Below, piece after piece: positions 46,699 to 58,490 of a DNA stretch of 64,000 nucleotides. The position numbers were made by a program, and so were the translations under genes. The stretch comes from Corynebacterium pollutisoli (GTDB lineage: Bacteria; Actinomycetota; Actinomycetes; Mycobacteriales; Mycobacteriaceae). How positions within the stretch are numbered: the first letter of the stretch is position 1; each line of letters opens with the position of its first letter. The notes under the pieces were generated by a model, which saw only the letters and a program-made list of their open reading frames with translations, had not been told where the DNA came from and searched no databases. The DNA lies in contig NZ_FXAR01000001.1 of NCBI RefSeq assembly GCF_900177745.1, forward strand, positions 603,647 to 667,646, in the 5' to 3' direction.

Positions 46699-47378
46699 CA
46701 GACGATCTCCACCCGGACGGCGTGGGCCAGGTCAGGGTGGATCGTCACCTCGGCGGCACCGCAGGACAGTCGGACCGTGCCGCCCTCGTGGGTGACGGTG
46801 ACGGTGGAGCCGACGGTGATCCCGGCGTCGACCAGCAGGGCGAACTGCTCCGGATCGACCTGGAGGATCTCGTTGATCTGCACGATGCGGGCCTCGGTGG
46901 GCGTGCCCTCCGGCAGGTCGACGGCGCGGATGCCGTGGTCGACGGTGACCGGGGCGACGACCCCGAGGTCGGCGAGGCCCGGGATCGGGTTGCCGAAGGG
47001 GGAGCGGGAGGCGTCCTCGAGGACGGCGACAACCCGCTCCTCGACGGCCTCACTCATGACGTGTTCCCAACGGCAGGCCTCATCGTGGACCTGGTGGATG
47101 TCGAGGCCCAGGATGTCGGTGAGCAGCCGCTCGGCGAGGCGGTGCTTGCGCATGACGGCGGTGGCCAGCTCGCGGCCCTCGGGGGTCATCTCCAGGGAAC
47201 GGTCGGGGCGGACGACGACGAGGTTGTCGCGCTCCATGCGGGCGACCGTCTGGCTGACGGTCGGGCCGGACTGCTCGAGGCGTTCGGCGATGCGGGCACG
47301 CAGGGGGGTGATGCCCTCTTCCTCGAGCTCATAGATGGTCCGCAGATACATCTCAGTGGTATCGACCAGGTCTTTCAC
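46698..47378 (-). CDS. dtxR: Iron-dependent repressor DtxR
   Basis: Fe2+-activated repressor of iron uptake and heme genes. The GTG at 47378 gives 226 residues and the classic N-terminus [21 protein letters not shown]. Earlier in-frame starts (for example an ATG 12 codons upstream) have no ribosome site, while AGAAAGG precedes this GTG. All metal ligands are present at C. diphtheriae numbering: Met10, His79, Glu83, His98, Cys102, Glu105 and His106. The HTH occupies about 27-50, and a C-terminal SH3-like domain ends the protein. Confidence 0.96.
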   Translation of the reverse strand: MKDLVDTTEMYLRTIYELEEEGITPLRARIAERLEQSGPTVSQTVARMERDNLVVVRPDRSLEMTPEGRELATAVMRKHRLAERLLTDILGLDIHQVHDEACRWEHVMSEAVEERVVAVLEDASRSPFGNPIPGLADLGVVAPVTVDHGIRAVDLPEGTPTEARIVQINEILQVDPEQFALLVDAGITVGSTVTVTHEGGTVRLSCGAAEVTIHPDLAHAVRVEIV

Positions 47379-47438
47379 GGCCACAACGCCTTTCTGCATT
47401 ACATGTCCGACAATGGGTAGAAGCCTACCCCACAAACG

Positions 47439-47467
47439 GCCGCCTTCCCGGGGGTCGGGAAGGCGGC
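47439..47467 (-). terminator. sigB terminator
   Basis: GCCGCCTTCCCG (47439-47450) and CGGGAAGGCGGC (47456-47467) form a perfect 12-bp stem with loop GGGGT, 23 bp after the sigB stop on the - strand, followed by a CGTTTGTGG tract. Confidence 0.8.
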
Positions 47468-47490
47468 TCGGTGGTGGTGGGAGAAATTGT

Positions 47491-48477
<987 letters not shown>

Positions 48478-48550
48478 CGGGAGGCCTCCTAAGTTCGCGG
48501 GTACTATCCGCTCAACGCGCGGGCGCCCGGTTTTGTTCCCGGGCGGTGAA

Positions 48551-48973
48551 TCAGCATTCGACCAGCACCGTGAAGGGGCCCTCGTTGACGGAGGCGACCT
48601 GCATCATCGCCCCGAACACGCCCTCCTCGACGTGGATGCCCCGCGCGCGCAGCCCGGCGGCGATCCTCCCGATGACCGGTTCGGCGACTTCCCCGGGTGC
48701 GGCGTCCGACCAGCTGGGGCGGCGGCCCTTGGCGGTGCGGCCGTGGAGGGTGAACTGGCTGACGAGCAGCACCGACTGACCGGCCTCCTCGACGCCGCGC
48801 TCGCCGTCGAGGATGCGCAGTTCGGCGATCTTGCGCACCATCGTCTCCCAGGCGTCGGGCGCGTCCTCCCGGCCGACGCCGACGAGCGCCAGCAGGCCGG
48901 GACCGATCTCGCCGACGACCTCGCCGTCGACCGCGACGGACGCGGAGCTCACCCGGGTGAGGACGGCCTTCAC
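48551..48973 (-). CDS. dtd: D-aminoacyl-tRNA deacylase
   Basis: Removes D-amino acids (and glycine from tRNA-Ala) from mischarged tRNA. 140 residues from a [31 protein letters not shown] is the N-terminus, SQFTL(H)G is the first DTD motif and [10 protein letters not shown] (the Gly-cisPro-type GP motif) the second. Its start overlaps the stop of the upstream methyltransferase by 4 bp, so it is the last gene of a three-gene operon 50948 to 48551. Confidence 0.94.
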   Translation of the reverse strand: MKAVLTRVSSASVAVDGEVVGEIGPGLLALVGVGREDAPDAWETMVRKIAELRILDGERGVEEAGQSVLLVSQFTLHGRTAKGRRPSWSDAAPGEVAEPVIGRIAAGLRARGIHVEEGVFGAMMQVASVNEGPFTVLVEC

Positions 48974-50475
48974 AGGATCACCTCCGCCGGCAGCACGAGT
49001 CCGTGGCGGACCAGGTCGACGACGGCGGGCACAGCGGAATCCAACAGGGCCTCCTCCTCGAGGTCGTTGGCCAGGGCGTAGAGCCCGACCGTCTCCCGCA
49101 GCGAGAGCCCGTGCGGGTGCAGGCCGGCGACGATCGCCGCGAGATGCTTGTCGACGTCGTGCCTCCACCGTGGTCCGTCCGTACGGGTCAGTCGGAGGGC
49201 GGCGGGGGCGAAGCCCACGCCGGCGTCCGTGTCGGCCTGGGAGATGTCCTCCCGGGCCAGGCCGGGGCGGGCGAGGTATGTGGCGTCGGCAAGCTCGGTG
49301 GCGGTGCGCTCCCGCAGCCAGCCGATGCGGTCGAAGTACTCCTCGATCTCCGGGCCGAGGGGATCGGTGAAGGCCTGCGGCATGGGCTCGGCCATGATGT
49401 CCGACGGCTCGTCGCCGATGTCGCGGATGGCCACGAAACCGAAACCGATGCCGGTGACGCCGTGCTCGTCGAAGTGGCGCAGCCACGCCTCGGTGCGGGC
49501 GGCGGCCGCGGGGGAGCGGGGGTCGATGGACTCGTCACGCAGCCACGTGCCGACGTAGTGCGCGGGGTCGGCGACGTCGCGCTCGATGATCCATGCCGCC
49601 ACACCCCGCTTGGGCAGCCACGACGCCACCCGCGCCGCCCAGGACTGCTCGTGGGTGTGCACCCACGCGGCGAGCAGATGCGCGGTACCACCCGGCGCGA
49701 GGTGCTCCGGGGCGCGGGAGACGACGAGCTCGGAGGCCCCGTCGAGGTTGAGGCCGGAGTCGCGGTAGACGTGGCCCACCTCCGGCAGGCCGACGACGAA
49801 CGGCGGGTTGGCCACGATGCGGTCGAAACGGCGACCGGCGACCGGTTCGAACCAGGCACCCTGCAGCAGCTCCACCTGTGCGCCCGCCCCGGCGAAGGTG
49901 GCGGCCGCCAGCTCGAGGGCCCGCGGATGGATGTCCGTGGCCGTCACCTGCTCGGCGGTGCCCAGCTGGCCCAGAGCCTGCACGCCGGAGCCGGTGCCCA
50001 GGTCGAGGACCGTGTCCACCGGGGTGACCGGCGTGGACTGCAGGAGGGAGAGACTGGCCGCGCCGACGCCGAGGACGTGGTCCGGGCCGGGGACGTGCTC
50101 GGTCATGGAGGCGTCCGCGTCCGAGAACACCCACCGGTTCTCACCGACGATGACGTGCGGGCGGATGTCCAGGACGAGGCGGACGGTGCCGGAACGGTCG
50201 ACGGTGACGGCGCGGGCGTCGATGAGCTTCGTCGCCAGGGTGGCCCCGAGCAGCTCGGCGAGCTCGGTGGCGGGGACCGCGTCGCGCAGCACGAAGACCC
50301 GGATGAGACGCGACAGGGTCGAATCATCCGCGGCGGCGTAACGCACGGCGGCCGGCTCACCGCGGTGGAGGGCCTCAGTGGCGTCCGGGCCCAGGTGGGC
50401 GGCGATGCCGTCGGCCGTGAACCCGGCGTCGGCGAAGAGGGCGGTCAGCTCGGGGGCGAGGGCGGCGAGGCTCAC
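48970..50475 (-). CDS. Class I SAM-dependent methyltransferase, two-domain actinobacterial type
   Basis: 501 residues. The N-terminal 140 residues form an accessory domain (DUF7059-like). The methyltransferase core follows: [15 protein letters not shown] (SAM motif I, about 157-171), [12 protein letters not shown], and catalytic motif [10 protein letters not shown], the NPPF/Y signature of amino-group methyltransferases acting on adenine, guanine or glutamine. The C-terminal 150 residues are unique to the family. The substrate is not known; an rRNA base or a release factor are possibilities. It is coupled at both ends (4-bp overlaps). Confidence 0.85.
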   Translation of the reverse strand: MSLAALAPELTALFADAGFTADGIAAHLGPDATEALHRGEPAAVRYAAADDSTLSRLIRVFVLRDAVPATELAELLGATLATKLIDARAVTVDRSGTVRLVLDIRPHVIVGENRWVFSDADASMTEHVPGPDHVLGVGAASLSLLQSTPVTPVDTVLDLGTGSGVQALGQLGTAEQVTATDIHPRALELAAATFAGAGAQVELLQGAWFEPVAGRRFDRIVANPPFVVGLPEVGHVYRDSGLNLDGASELVVSRAPEHLAPGGTAHLLAAWVHTHEQSWAARVASWLPKRGVAAWIIERDVADPAHYVGTWLRDESIDPRSPAAAARTEAWLRHFDEHGVTGIGFGFVAIRDIGDEPSDIMAEPMPQAFTDPLGPEIEEYFDRIGWLRERTATELADATYLARPGLAREDISQADTDAGVGFAPAALRLTRTDGPRWRHDVDKHLAAIVAGLHPHGLSLRETVGLYALANDLEEEALLDSAVPAVVDLVRHGLVLPAEVIL

Positions 50476-50948
50476 GTCGGATTCTCCTCGGTGTCGTCAT
50501 GGTCGATGATGTCGGACTGCCCCGTCTCCAGCTCCGGACGGGCGGGGGACTCCAGCTGCGCGCGGCGCTCGGCCTCCACGGCGGCGTAGTACTCGCGGGC
50601 GACCTGCGGCTTGTAGGTGTTGCGGGTGCGCTTGTCCCGGACCTCACCCTTGCCGTTCGCGATGACCACCGCGATCCACGGCAACGGCACGGAGATGAGG
50701 AAGAGGATGCCCGAGAAGATCCAGTCACCCAGCCACAGATAACTGCCGGCGCTGATGAGCAGCGCCGGCAGGCGGGAGGCCTGCAGCCACGTGTACACCC
50801 GCTCGCGGTGGCGCAGATTCTCGGCGGGGGAGCGCTGCGCGGTGGTGATCAGCTCCGCGCGGCGACGGCGCAGGCGGAAGCGCCGCGCCGCCCGGGAGGA
50901 GGATTCCTCTCCCGGGTCCTCCACAGAGCCGAAGGTGTCCTGATCCAT
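50472..50948 (-). CDS. DUF3099 membrane protein
   Basis: 158 residues from the ATG at 50948, with TACCCT 7 nt upstream (leaderless). It has an Arg-rich N-terminal half, two membrane segments at about 60-76 and 79-98 (LPALLISAGSYLWLGDW; FSGILFLISVPLPWIAVVIANG), then the family segment KGEVRDKRTRNTYKPQ and an acidic tail. It is the first gene of the operon with the methyltransferase and dtd. Function unknown. Confidence 0.82.
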   Translation of the reverse strand: MDQDTFGSVEDPGEESSSRAARRFRLRRRRAELITTAQRSPAENLRHRERVYTWLQASRLPALLISAGSYLWLGDWIFSGILFLISVPLPWIAVVIANGKGEVRDKRTRNTYKPQVAREYYAAVEAERRAQLESPARPELETGQSDIIDHDDTEENPT

Positions 50949-51005
50949 ACTGCTCAGGGTAGCCCTGTGTGCCAATCAGGTCAGATGTGGGGCATGATGG
51001 TTCGC

Positions 51006-51245
51006 GTGAAGACCAGTACGAAGACCATCGAACGCCCAGACATCAGGGAAGACACCGACCTCGACGACGGCACCCCGAAGTTCTTCCACTACGTCAAGAA
51101 GAACCAGATCGTCGAGTCCGCCGTGAGCGGCAACATGGTCGTCGCCCTGTGCGGTGAGACCTTCCCGGTGACCAAGCAGGCCAAGCCGGGCTCGCCGGTG
51201 TGCCCCGACTGCGAACGGATCTACAAGGGCCTGCGTCGCAAGTGA
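51006..51245 (+). CDS. DUF3039 small zinc-finger-like protein
   Basis: 79 residues from a GTG at 51006; CATGAT lies 7 nt upstream, so it is leaderless. The ATG codons at 50985, 50994 and 50997 are less likely starts. The family sequence is HYVKKNQIVESAVSGNMVVALCGETFPVTKQAKPGSPVCPDCERIY, with three Cys (LCGE, VCPDC) probably binding zinc together with the His. It is fused by a GTGA overlap to the helicase that follows, so the two probably act together. Divergent from the DUF3099 operon. Confidence 0.85.
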   Translation: MKTSTKTIERPDIREDTDLDDGTPKFFHYVKKNQIVESAVSGNMVVALCGETFPVTKQAKPGSPVCPDCERIYKGLRRK

Positions 51246-52960
51246 GTGGGGGAGGACAGGGAAGCAAGGGGCAGCTCCGCGCCTGGCAGCGGTCGGCACT
51301 GACGAAGTTCCTGCTCCACAAACCGAAGGATTTCCTGGCGGTCGCGACGCCGGGCGCCGGTAAAACCACGTTCGCACTGCGCGTGGCCACCGAGCTCAAG
51401 TCGTCGCGCGCCGTGGACCGCGTCATCGTCGTGGTGCCCACCGAGCACCTGAAGATCCAGTGGTCCCAGGCCGCGGCCCGCGTCGGCCTGGCGCTGGACC
51501 CGCATTTCACCAACGCCTCCGCGGTCAACCCGTCCTACGACGGCGTCGTGGTCACCTACGCGCAGGTGGCGATGCACCCCTTCAAGCACTACGCGGTGTG
51601 CACGGCGAAGCGCTCCCTGGTGATCCTCGACGAGATCCACCACGGCGGTGACGCCAAGAGCTGGGGCGACGGCATCCGCGAGGCCTACGCCGACGCCGAG
51701 CACCGCCTCGCGCTCACCGGTACGCCGTTCCGTTCCGACGATTCGGCCATCCCCTTCGTCCGCTACGAGGAGGACGGGGAGGGACACCTGGTGTCCCGCT
51801 CCGACCACACCTACGGCTACGCCGATGCGCTGGCCGACGGCGTCGTCCGCCCCGTCGTGTTCCTCGCCTACTCGGGTGAGGCCCGTTGGCGCACCTCCGC
51901 GGGTGAGGAGTACGCCGCCCGCCTCGGCGAGCCGCTCAACGCGGAGCAGACGGCCCGTGCCTGGAAGACGGCGCTCGACCCGAAGGGCGACTGGATCCCG
52001 GCGGTGCTGCAGGCGGCGCACACCCGCCTGCTGCAGCTGCGCAAGAACATGCCCGACGCCGGTGGCCTCGTCATCGCCACGGACACGACGACGGCGCGCG
52101 CGTACGCCGCGATCCTCCGGAACCTGTCCTCCACGCCGGTGGCCGTCATCCTCTCCGACGAGCCCGGCTCCTCCGCCCGCATCGAGGAGTTCTCCAACAG
52201 CACCGACGAGTGGATGGTCGCCGTCCGCATGGTGTCCGAGGGTGTCGACGTCCCGCGCCTGGCCGTCGGCGTGTACGCCACCTCGGCGTCGACACCGCTG
52301 TTCTTCGCCCAGGCCATCGGCCGTTTCGTGCGGTCGCGCATGCCCGGTGAGACCGCGTCGGTGTTCCTGCCCTCCGTGCCCGTCCTGCTCGGCCTGGCGG
52401 AGAAGCTGGAGACCTCCCGCGACCACGTCCTCGGCAAACCCGACCGCCCCCAGGAGGGCTGGGACGACGAGGCGCTCGCCGAGGCCAACCGCGAGCAGAA
52501 CGAGAAGGACGAGGAGAAGTCCTACGAATCCCTCGGCGCCGACGCCGAGCTCGACTCCCTCATCTACGACGGTTCCACCTACGGCACCGCCACCTTCACC
52601 GGTTCCGACGAGGAGGCCGACTACCTCGGCCTCCCCGGGCTGCTCGACGCCGAGCAGATGAAGGCCCTCCTGCGTAAGCGCCAGGAGGAGCAGCTCGACG
52701 CCCGCGACGCCGTCGCCGCCGCCAACGAGCAGGCCCGCCAGTCGGAGGGCAACAAGGCCGCCGCCGAGCGCGTCGCCAGCGACGTGCTGCCGCAGCTGCG
52801 CAAGGAGCTCAACGCGATCGTCTCCATCACTGCCGGGCGCACCGGGCGCCCGCACGGGGCGATCCACACCGAGGCCCGCAACGCCTGCGGCGGCCCGCCC
52901 ACCGCCCTGTGCACGGAGGAACAGCTCCGCGACCGCATCGCCTATCTGCGGCAGTGGTGA
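51242..52960 (+). CDS. DEAD/DEAH-box helicase (actinobacterial, UvsW/RadD-like layout)
   Basis: 572 residues from the GTG overlapping the DUF3039 stop. It has SF2 motifs: Q-like QLRAWQRSALTKFL, motif I ATPGAGKTT (35-43), motif II LDEIHHGG (a DEIH box), motif III ALTGTPFRSD and motif VI QAIGRFVRSR. VSEGVDVPRLAVGVYATSASTPLFFAQ is the motif V region. The C-terminal 150 residues are coiled-coil and charged. Restriction-subunit-like or repair helicases share this layout; the substrate is unknown. The pairing with DUF3039 is conserved in actinobacteria as far as I recall. Confidence 0.88.
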   Translation: MSGGGQGSKGQLRAWQRSALTKFLLHKPKDFLAVATPGAGKTTFALRVATELKSSRAVDRVIVVVPTEHLKIQWSQAAARVGLALDPHFTNASAVNPSYDGVVVTYAQVAMHPFKHYAVCTAKRSLVILDEIHHGGDAKSWGDGIREAYADAEHRLALTGTPFRSDDSAIPFVRYEEDGEGHLVSRSDHTYGYADALADGVVRPVVFLAYSGEARWRTSAGEEYAARLGEPLNAEQTARAWKTALDPKGDWIPAVLQAAHTRLLQLRKNMPDAGGLVIATDTTTARAYAAILRNLSSTPVAVILSDEPGSSARIEEFSNSTDEWMVAVRMVSEGVDVPRLAVGVYATSASTPLFFAQAIGRFVRSRMPGETASVFLPSVPVLLGLAEKLETSRDHVLGKPDRPQEGWDDEALAEANREQNEKDEEKSYESLGADAELDSLIYDGSTYGTATFTGSDEEADYLGLPGLLDAEQMKALLRKRQEEQLDARDAVAAANEQARQSEGNKAAAERVASDVLPQLRKELNAIVSITAGRTGRPHGAIHTEARNACGGPPTALCTEEQLRDRIAYLRQW

Positions 52961-53086
52961 GAGGAGTCAGGGAATACCCTGATTCTGCCCGGAATTTGCC
53001 CGATTCTACGGATTCAGACAGGAAAACTCACCACTCGGGCGGTTACCCTGAGGGGACAAAACGTATCTCTCTGAAAGGTGCCCGCG

Positions 53087-53644
53087 ATGAGCAACCCCTT
53101 CGACCAGAACGACCCGAACCGGCCCACCGGCGGGCAACCGAACTACGACGCCTACCGGTACCCCTCCGGCGGTGACAACACCCCGGAGGCCGGGTACGGC
53201 GGCGGGACCACCCCGCAGCCGGACTACGGTGCCGGTTACGGCGGGGCCGGCTACGGCGTCGGCCCCGGCGGTTCCACCTGGGCGATGGAGGAGGAGAAGA
53301 ACCGCGTCGCCCCGTGGGCCCTCGGTGTCGGCATCGTCGCCCTCATCGGCGGCGTGAGCATCCTGTTCTCCGGTTTCGCCTTCATCCCCGGGCTCATCGG
53401 CCTCATCATCGCCATCGTGGCGATCGTCCGGGCCCGCCGCATCCCGGGCCCGGGCCGCCGCATGGGTATGTCGGTGGCGGGCCTCATTCTCTCGCTCATC
53501 GCCATCGTCATCTCGATCCTGTTCTGGGTGTTCGCCGGTTTCATCATCAATGAGACCGGCATGATGGAGTGCTTCGAGATCTCCGACCCCGCCCAGCAGC
53601 AGACCTGCATCGAGAACTCGTTCAACACCTGGCTGGACAGTTAG
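53087..53644 (+). CDS. DUF4190 membrane protein
   Basis: 185 residues from the ATG at 53087 behind GAAAGG. The N-terminal 65 residues are disordered, Gly/Tyr/Pro-rich (TPQPDYGAGYGGAGYG). Two membrane segments follow at about 80-110 and 128-152 (the DUF4190 pair), with a short C-terminal outer segment carrying two Cys (MECFEI, QQTCIENSF). Function unknown. The next gene follows 2 bp after its stop. Confidence 0.82.
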   Translation: MSNPFDQNDPNRPTGGQPNYDAYRYPSGGDNTPEAGYGGGTTPQPDYGAGYGGAGYGVGPGGSTWAMEEEKNRVAPWALGVGIVALIGGVSILFSGFAFIPGLIGLIIAIVAIVRARRIPGPGRRMGMSVAGLILSLIAIVISILFWVFAGFIINETGMMECFEISDPAQQQTCIENSFNTWLDS

Positions 53645-53646
53645 CC

Positions 53647-54906
53647 ATGTCCACTCCGGTCGCCGCCCCCGCCCCGGCCCAGAAGGTCCGCTACATCGCC
53701 CCGGACCTCGCCCGTGGCCTGGCACTGCTGGGCATCGCGCTGGCCAACCTGCCGACCGCCTGGGCCGCTCCGGAGACCGCCGACTCCGCCGGCTACTTCG
53801 GCGGCATCCACGGTGACGCGGGCATGGCCGAGCAGATCGCCGTGGTCCTCCACGCGATGTTCGTCCATGTCCGCGGCCTGCCCCTGTTCACCACGCTCCT
53901 CGGTTTCGGCGTCGGGCTCATCACCCTGAGCCTGTGGCGGCGCGGCTTCCCGCCGGGCAAGGCGAAGCGGGTGCTGTGGCGGCGCTACGGGTTCCTGGCA
54001 CTCATCGGCGTGGTGCACCTGGTGCTGCTGTTCTTCGGCGACATCATCCTGCAGTATTCGCTGGTGGCCCTGGTGCTCATCTCGATGATCACGCTCCGCG
54101 ACCGGACCCTCATGATCATCGCGTGGGTGATGCTGGGCCTCAACGTCGTCATCTACACTGCCATCGGCGTGGCCCTCATGTTCTTCCCCGCGGTCACGGA
54201 CTTCGCGATGACACCGGGTGAATTCCAGTCGTCCGCCGACTCCTACCTCCACTACCTCGGGTTCAACGCCGCCGCCGGCCTCGCGGCCGTCGCCAGTTTC
54301 CCCATCCTCGTCTTCATGCTCGGCCCGCTGGTCATCATCGGGTTCGTGTGGGCCCGCCGGGGCGTGCTCATCGACGCTGCCGCCCACCGCACCCTCCTCC
54401 GCTCCTGGGTGGCCGTCGGAGCGGCCGTCGTCCTCATCGTCGGTCTGCCCTGGGGTCTGGCCGCCATCGGCGTCCTGCCCGAGACCTGGGAGGTCCCGTT
54501 CTCCGTCATCAACACCGGCGTCGGCCTCCTCACCGGCCCCGCCGCCCTGGCACTGGTGGCGCTGCTGTTCCAGGGAACCGTCGACACCCTCAACCCGGCC
54601 CTCCGGGCTTTCGTCGCCCTGGGCCAGCGTTCCATGTCGGGCTACATCCTGCAGTCGATCCTGTTCATGGTGATCACCCAGTCCTTCCTGCTCGGTTGGG
54701 GCAGCGAGGCAGGTATCCTGCCGCAGATGGGCCTCGCCTTCGGTGTGTGGCTGGCCACCCTGCTGTGGGCGTTCGTCTGGGACCTGTTCGGTTGGCCCGG
54801 GCCGATCGAGTGGGTCCACCGCCGCCTCAGCTACGGCCGCGAGGGGCTGCCCGCCGTCTACCGGCCACAGGAACTGGCCGTGCCAGTCGCACGCGAGCCG
54901 CGGTAG
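53647..54906 (+). CDS. DUF418 membrane protein
   Basis: 419 residues with about nine membrane segments. The family start is RYIAPDLARGLALLGIALANLPTAW (about 15-40), and the C-terminal DUF418 block includes RSMSGYILQSILFMVI and GPIEWVHRRLSYG. DUF418 proteins resemble acyltransferase-3-type membrane proteins and are of unknown substrate. The ATG at 53647 lies 2 bp after the DUF4190 stop, so the two form an operon. Confidence 0.87.
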   Translation: MSTPVAAPAPAQKVRYIAPDLARGLALLGIALANLPTAWAAPETADSAGYFGGIHGDAGMAEQIAVVLHAMFVHVRGLPLFTTLLGFGVGLITLSLWRRGFPPGKAKRVLWRRYGFLALIGVVHLVLLFFGDIILQYSLVALVLISMITLRDRTLMIIAWVMLGLNVVIYTAIGVALMFFPAVTDFAMTPGEFQSSADSYLHYLGFNAAAGLAAVASFPILVFMLGPLVIIGFVWARRGVLIDAAAHRTLLRSWVAVGAAVVLIVGLPWGLAAIGVLPETWEVPFSVINTGVGLLTGPAALALVALLFQGTVDTLNPALRAFVALGQRSMSGYILQSILFMVITQSFLLGWGSEAGILPQMGLAFGVWLATLLWAFVWDLFGWPGPIEWVHRRLSYGREGLPAVYRPQELAVPVAREPR

Positions 54907-54925
54907 AAGGCCCGGAATCGCGCGA

Positions 54926-54953
54926 CCCCCGCGTGCTCATGGACACGCGGGGG
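54926..54953. terminator. Hairpin between the DUF418 gene and the small gene at 54937
   Basis: CCCCCGCGTG (54926-54935) and CACGCGGGGG (54944-54953) form a perfect 10-bp stem with an 8-nt loop. It can terminate the + strand transcript. On the - strand the stop codon of the 54-residue gene (54937-54939) sits in the loop. Confidence 0.7.
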
Positions 54954-55101
54954 CCGGTGGCTGCTCGTAGGAGGAGCCGGAGCTGAACCACTCGGCGAAC
55001 TCGGCGAACATGTCCAGGATGCCGGCACCGATGTACTGGAGGCCACCGTACTCCACCCAGGAGGAGGGGATCTCGGCGATGTAGGAGAGGTCGTTGAACA
55101 T
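54937..55101 (-). CDS. Small amphipathic protein, porin-sized (PorA/PorH-like length)
   Basis: 54 residues (MFNDLSYIAEIPSSWVEYGG... ending PPAPACP). The ATG at 55101 follows GAAAGG. It is acidic, with alternating hydrophobic residues across about 20-40 (LQYIGAGILDMFAEFAEWF), no signal peptide and no classical membrane helix. Corynebacterial cell-wall porins PorA/PorH are 45-57-residue acidic signal-less peptides, so the size and style fit, but no sequence match is claimed. It has a Pro-rich tail with one Cys. Its gene ends inside a terminator hairpin. Confidence 0.6.
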   Translation of the reverse strand: MFNDLSYIAEIPSSWVEYGGLQYIGAGILDMFAEFAEWFSSGSSYEQPPAPACP

Positions 55102-55185
55102 GATGTGTGCCTTTCGGTAGGAAGGTTTTGCTTCCCCCTCGTTCTATTACCGCGGAAACTCTCGCCGTGTCATGTGAATCGGAAA

Positions 55186-55213
55186 CGCCCCCGTTCAACC
55201 CTGAACGGGGGCG
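55186..55213 (-). terminator. sigA terminator overlapping a dispersed word
   Basis: A perfect 12-bp stem CGCCCCCGTTCA / TGAACGGGGGCG with loop ACCC lies downstream of sigA. The word GCTTATCGACGCC (55210-55222 on the - strand) starts 7 nt after the sigA stop and supplies the first bases of the stem. Confidence 0.8.
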
Positions 55214-55229
55214 TCGATAAGCTGAACAA

Positions 55230-56606
<1,377 letters not shown>

Positions 56607-56746
56607 GTACGCCCTTTCGCCTTGCCTACTTGAATGTGTCGGCCCCGTACCAGAGACGGGGCGATCACCGCTGCGACGGTGCGGTGCACCGCCCTCGCAA
56701 TCAACCGCCCAGTATAGATCAATTATTCCGTGACGGTTCAACCGCC

Positions 56747-57499
56747 TCAGGGTGCGACGTGTGCCGCCACGGCCATCGCCGCGCCCACGATGCCGGCGCG
56801 ATTACGCAGCTGGGCGGGGAAAACAGGGGCCTCGACGTCGAGAAGCGGGACCCATTTCTCGTGCTCCCGGGAAATTCCGCCACCGACGATGAACGCGCCC
56901 GGGTTGAGCAGGCGCTCGTACTCGCGCAGCACCTTCGTCACGCGCTTCGCCCACTTCTTGTAGCTGAGCTCGTCGCGGTCCTTCGCGGCGGACGACGCCC
57001 GCCGTTCCGCCTCCACCGAGTCGATGATGATGTGGCCGAGTTCGGTGTTGGGGAAGAGGTGGCCGTCGACAAGCAGGGCGGAACCGATGCCGGTGCCGAA
57101 GGTGAGAAACAGTGCCGAGCCCTGGCGGGAGCGCGGATCGCCGAAGGCGACCTCGGCGATGCCGGCAGCGTCGGCGTCGTTGAGCACGGAGATCTCGCGC
57201 TCGCCGAGGTGGCGGGCGAAGAGCTCATGGACGTCGGTGCCGATCCACGACTCGTCGATGTTCGCTGCGGTGCGGGCGATCTGGCCCTTGATCACCGAGG
57301 GCATCGTCAGGCCGACGGGCCCGTCCCACTCGGCGAGGCGCACGATCTCCGCGGCGGTCTCGGCCACCGCCTCCGGGGTCGCCGGCCGGGGCGTCTTGAT
57401 CTTGATGCGGTCGCCGACGAACTCGCCGTCCTCCAGATTCACGCGGGCACCCTTGATGCCCGACCCGCCGATGTCGATACCGAAGCCGATTGTGCTCAT
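56747..57499 (-). CDS. ppgK: Polyphosphate glucokinase
   Basis: Phosphorylates glucose using polyphosphate (or ATP), a PTS-independent route for glucose. 250 residues from the ATG at 57499. ROK-family motifs are [13 protein letters not shown] (phosphate-1, about 5-17), [11 protein letters not shown] (catalytic Asp), [16 protein letters not shown] (phosphate-2) and FIVGGGIS (adenosine). It lies next to sigA and divergent from an inositol monophosphatase, as in C. glutamicum. TATGCT lies 7 nt before the ATG, so it is leaderless. It carries a one-mismatch dispersed word. Confidence 0.95.
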   Translation of the reverse strand: MSTIGFGIDIGGSGIKGARVNLEDGEFVGDRIKIKTPRPATPEAVAETAAEIVRLAEWDGPVGLTMPSVIKGQIARTAANIDESWIGTDVHELFARHLGEREISVLNDADAAGIAEVAFGDPRSRQGSALFLTFGTGIGSALLVDGHLFPNTELGHIIIDSVEAERRASSAAKDRDELSYKKWAKRVTKVLREYERLLNPGAFIVGGGISREHEKWVPLLDVEAPVFPAQLRNRAGIVGAAMAVAAHVAP

Positions 57500-57506
57500 G
57501 GCGCCA

Positions 57507-57529
57507 AGCATACAAACTGCGGGCACAAT
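57507..57529. promoter_or_regulatory. Back-to-back leaderless promoters of ppgK and the inositol monophosphatase gene
   Basis: On the - strand TATGCT (57507-57512) lies 7 nt before the ppgK ATG. On the + strand CACAAT (57524-57529) lies 7 nt before the ATG at 57537. The start codons are only 37 bp apart, so the two promoters must overlap and probably exclude each other. Confidence 0.55.
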
Positions 57530-57536
57530 GGGGCCC

Positions 57537-58376
57537 ATGACGAAACACGATCCCCTGCCGCTCAAGGACATCGCCGTCGAGGTCGCCGTCGAGGCCGCCG
57601 GGAAGATCCTCGCCAAGCGGGCGGAACTGGGGGACATCCGCAGTTACTCCGCCACGAAGTCGTCGGCGGTGGATCCGGTGACCATCGTCGACACGCTCGC
57701 CGAGGACTTCATCGCCGACCGCCTGCTCACCCTGCGTCCCGACGACGGGATCATCGGCGAGGAGGGCAGCTCGCGGGCGTCGACAAGCGGGGTGTCGTGG
57801 ATCGTCGACCCCATCGACGGCACCGTCAACTTCCTCTACGGCCTGCCCGAGTACGCCGTGTCCATCGCCGCGGCCGTCGACGGGGAGGTGCTCGCCGGCT
57901 GCGTCGTCAACGTCCCCCGCGGCCACGTCTACTCCGCCGCGGTGGGGCAGGGTGCCCACGTCGAGCGCGACGGGGAGCGGGTGCGCCTGGCGTGCAACGA
58001 GGTGACCGACCCGGCGCTGGCGCTCGTGGCCACCGGCTTCTCCTACTCCTCCGCGTGGCGCGCGCAGCAGGCGGCACTGCTCGCCGAGATGCTGCCCCGG
58101 GTCCGGGACATCCGCCGCATGGGTGCCGCCGCCCTCGACTTCTGCCGCGTCGCCGAGGGCACCGTCGACGCCTTCTACGAGCACGGCCTGCACTGCTGGG
58201 ACTTCGCCGCCGGCGCACTCATCGCCCGGGAGGCGGGGGCAGTCGCCCACACCCCCCGCTTGTCGACGCCCGGTTCTGCCGGCGAGCCCGTCTCCGTCGC
58301 CGCCGGCCCCTTGTCAGCGGCCTGGCAGGAACTGGTCGCCGACGCCGGTGTCATGCGTCCCCTTCAGGGCCGGTAA
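57537..58376 (+). CDS. suhB: Inositol monophosphatase family protein
   Basis: Mg2+-dependent sugar/inositol phosphatase, 279 residues from the ATG at 57537. Metal-site motifs are EEGSS (about 81-85) and WIVDPIDGTVNFLYGLPEYA (DPIDGT), with the second metal/substrate segment CWDFAAGALIAREAGA. Candidate substrates are inositol-1-phosphate for mycothiol and phosphatidylinositol synthesis, or histidinol phosphate; the sequence does not decide. Leaderless. It carries two exact dispersed words, one at 57776-57788 (frame AST S) and one at 58258-58270 (frame RLSTP). Confidence 0.88.
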   Translation: MTKHDPLPLKDIAVEVAVEAAGKILAKRAELGDIRSYSATKSSAVDPVTIVDTLAEDFIADRLLTLRPDDGIIGEEGSSRASTSGVSWIVDPIDGTVNFLYGLPEYAVSIAAAVDGEVLAGCVVNVPRGHVYSAAVGQGAHVERDGERVRLACNEVTDPALALVATGFSYSSAWRAQQAALLAEMLPRVRDIRRMGAAALDFCRVAEGTVDAFYEHGLHCWDFAAGALIAREAGAVAHTPRLSTPGSAGEPVSVAAGPLSAAWQELVADAGVMRPLQGR

Positions 58377-58490
58377 CACGCCGGTGGCCTGGGAGTATGA
58401 CATGGAGGAATTTGTGGCTTAATATGCGCCTCGACACTACGCACATCGGCCGTGGACGCGGTTGATCAACACGTGAAGGATGTACGACGT

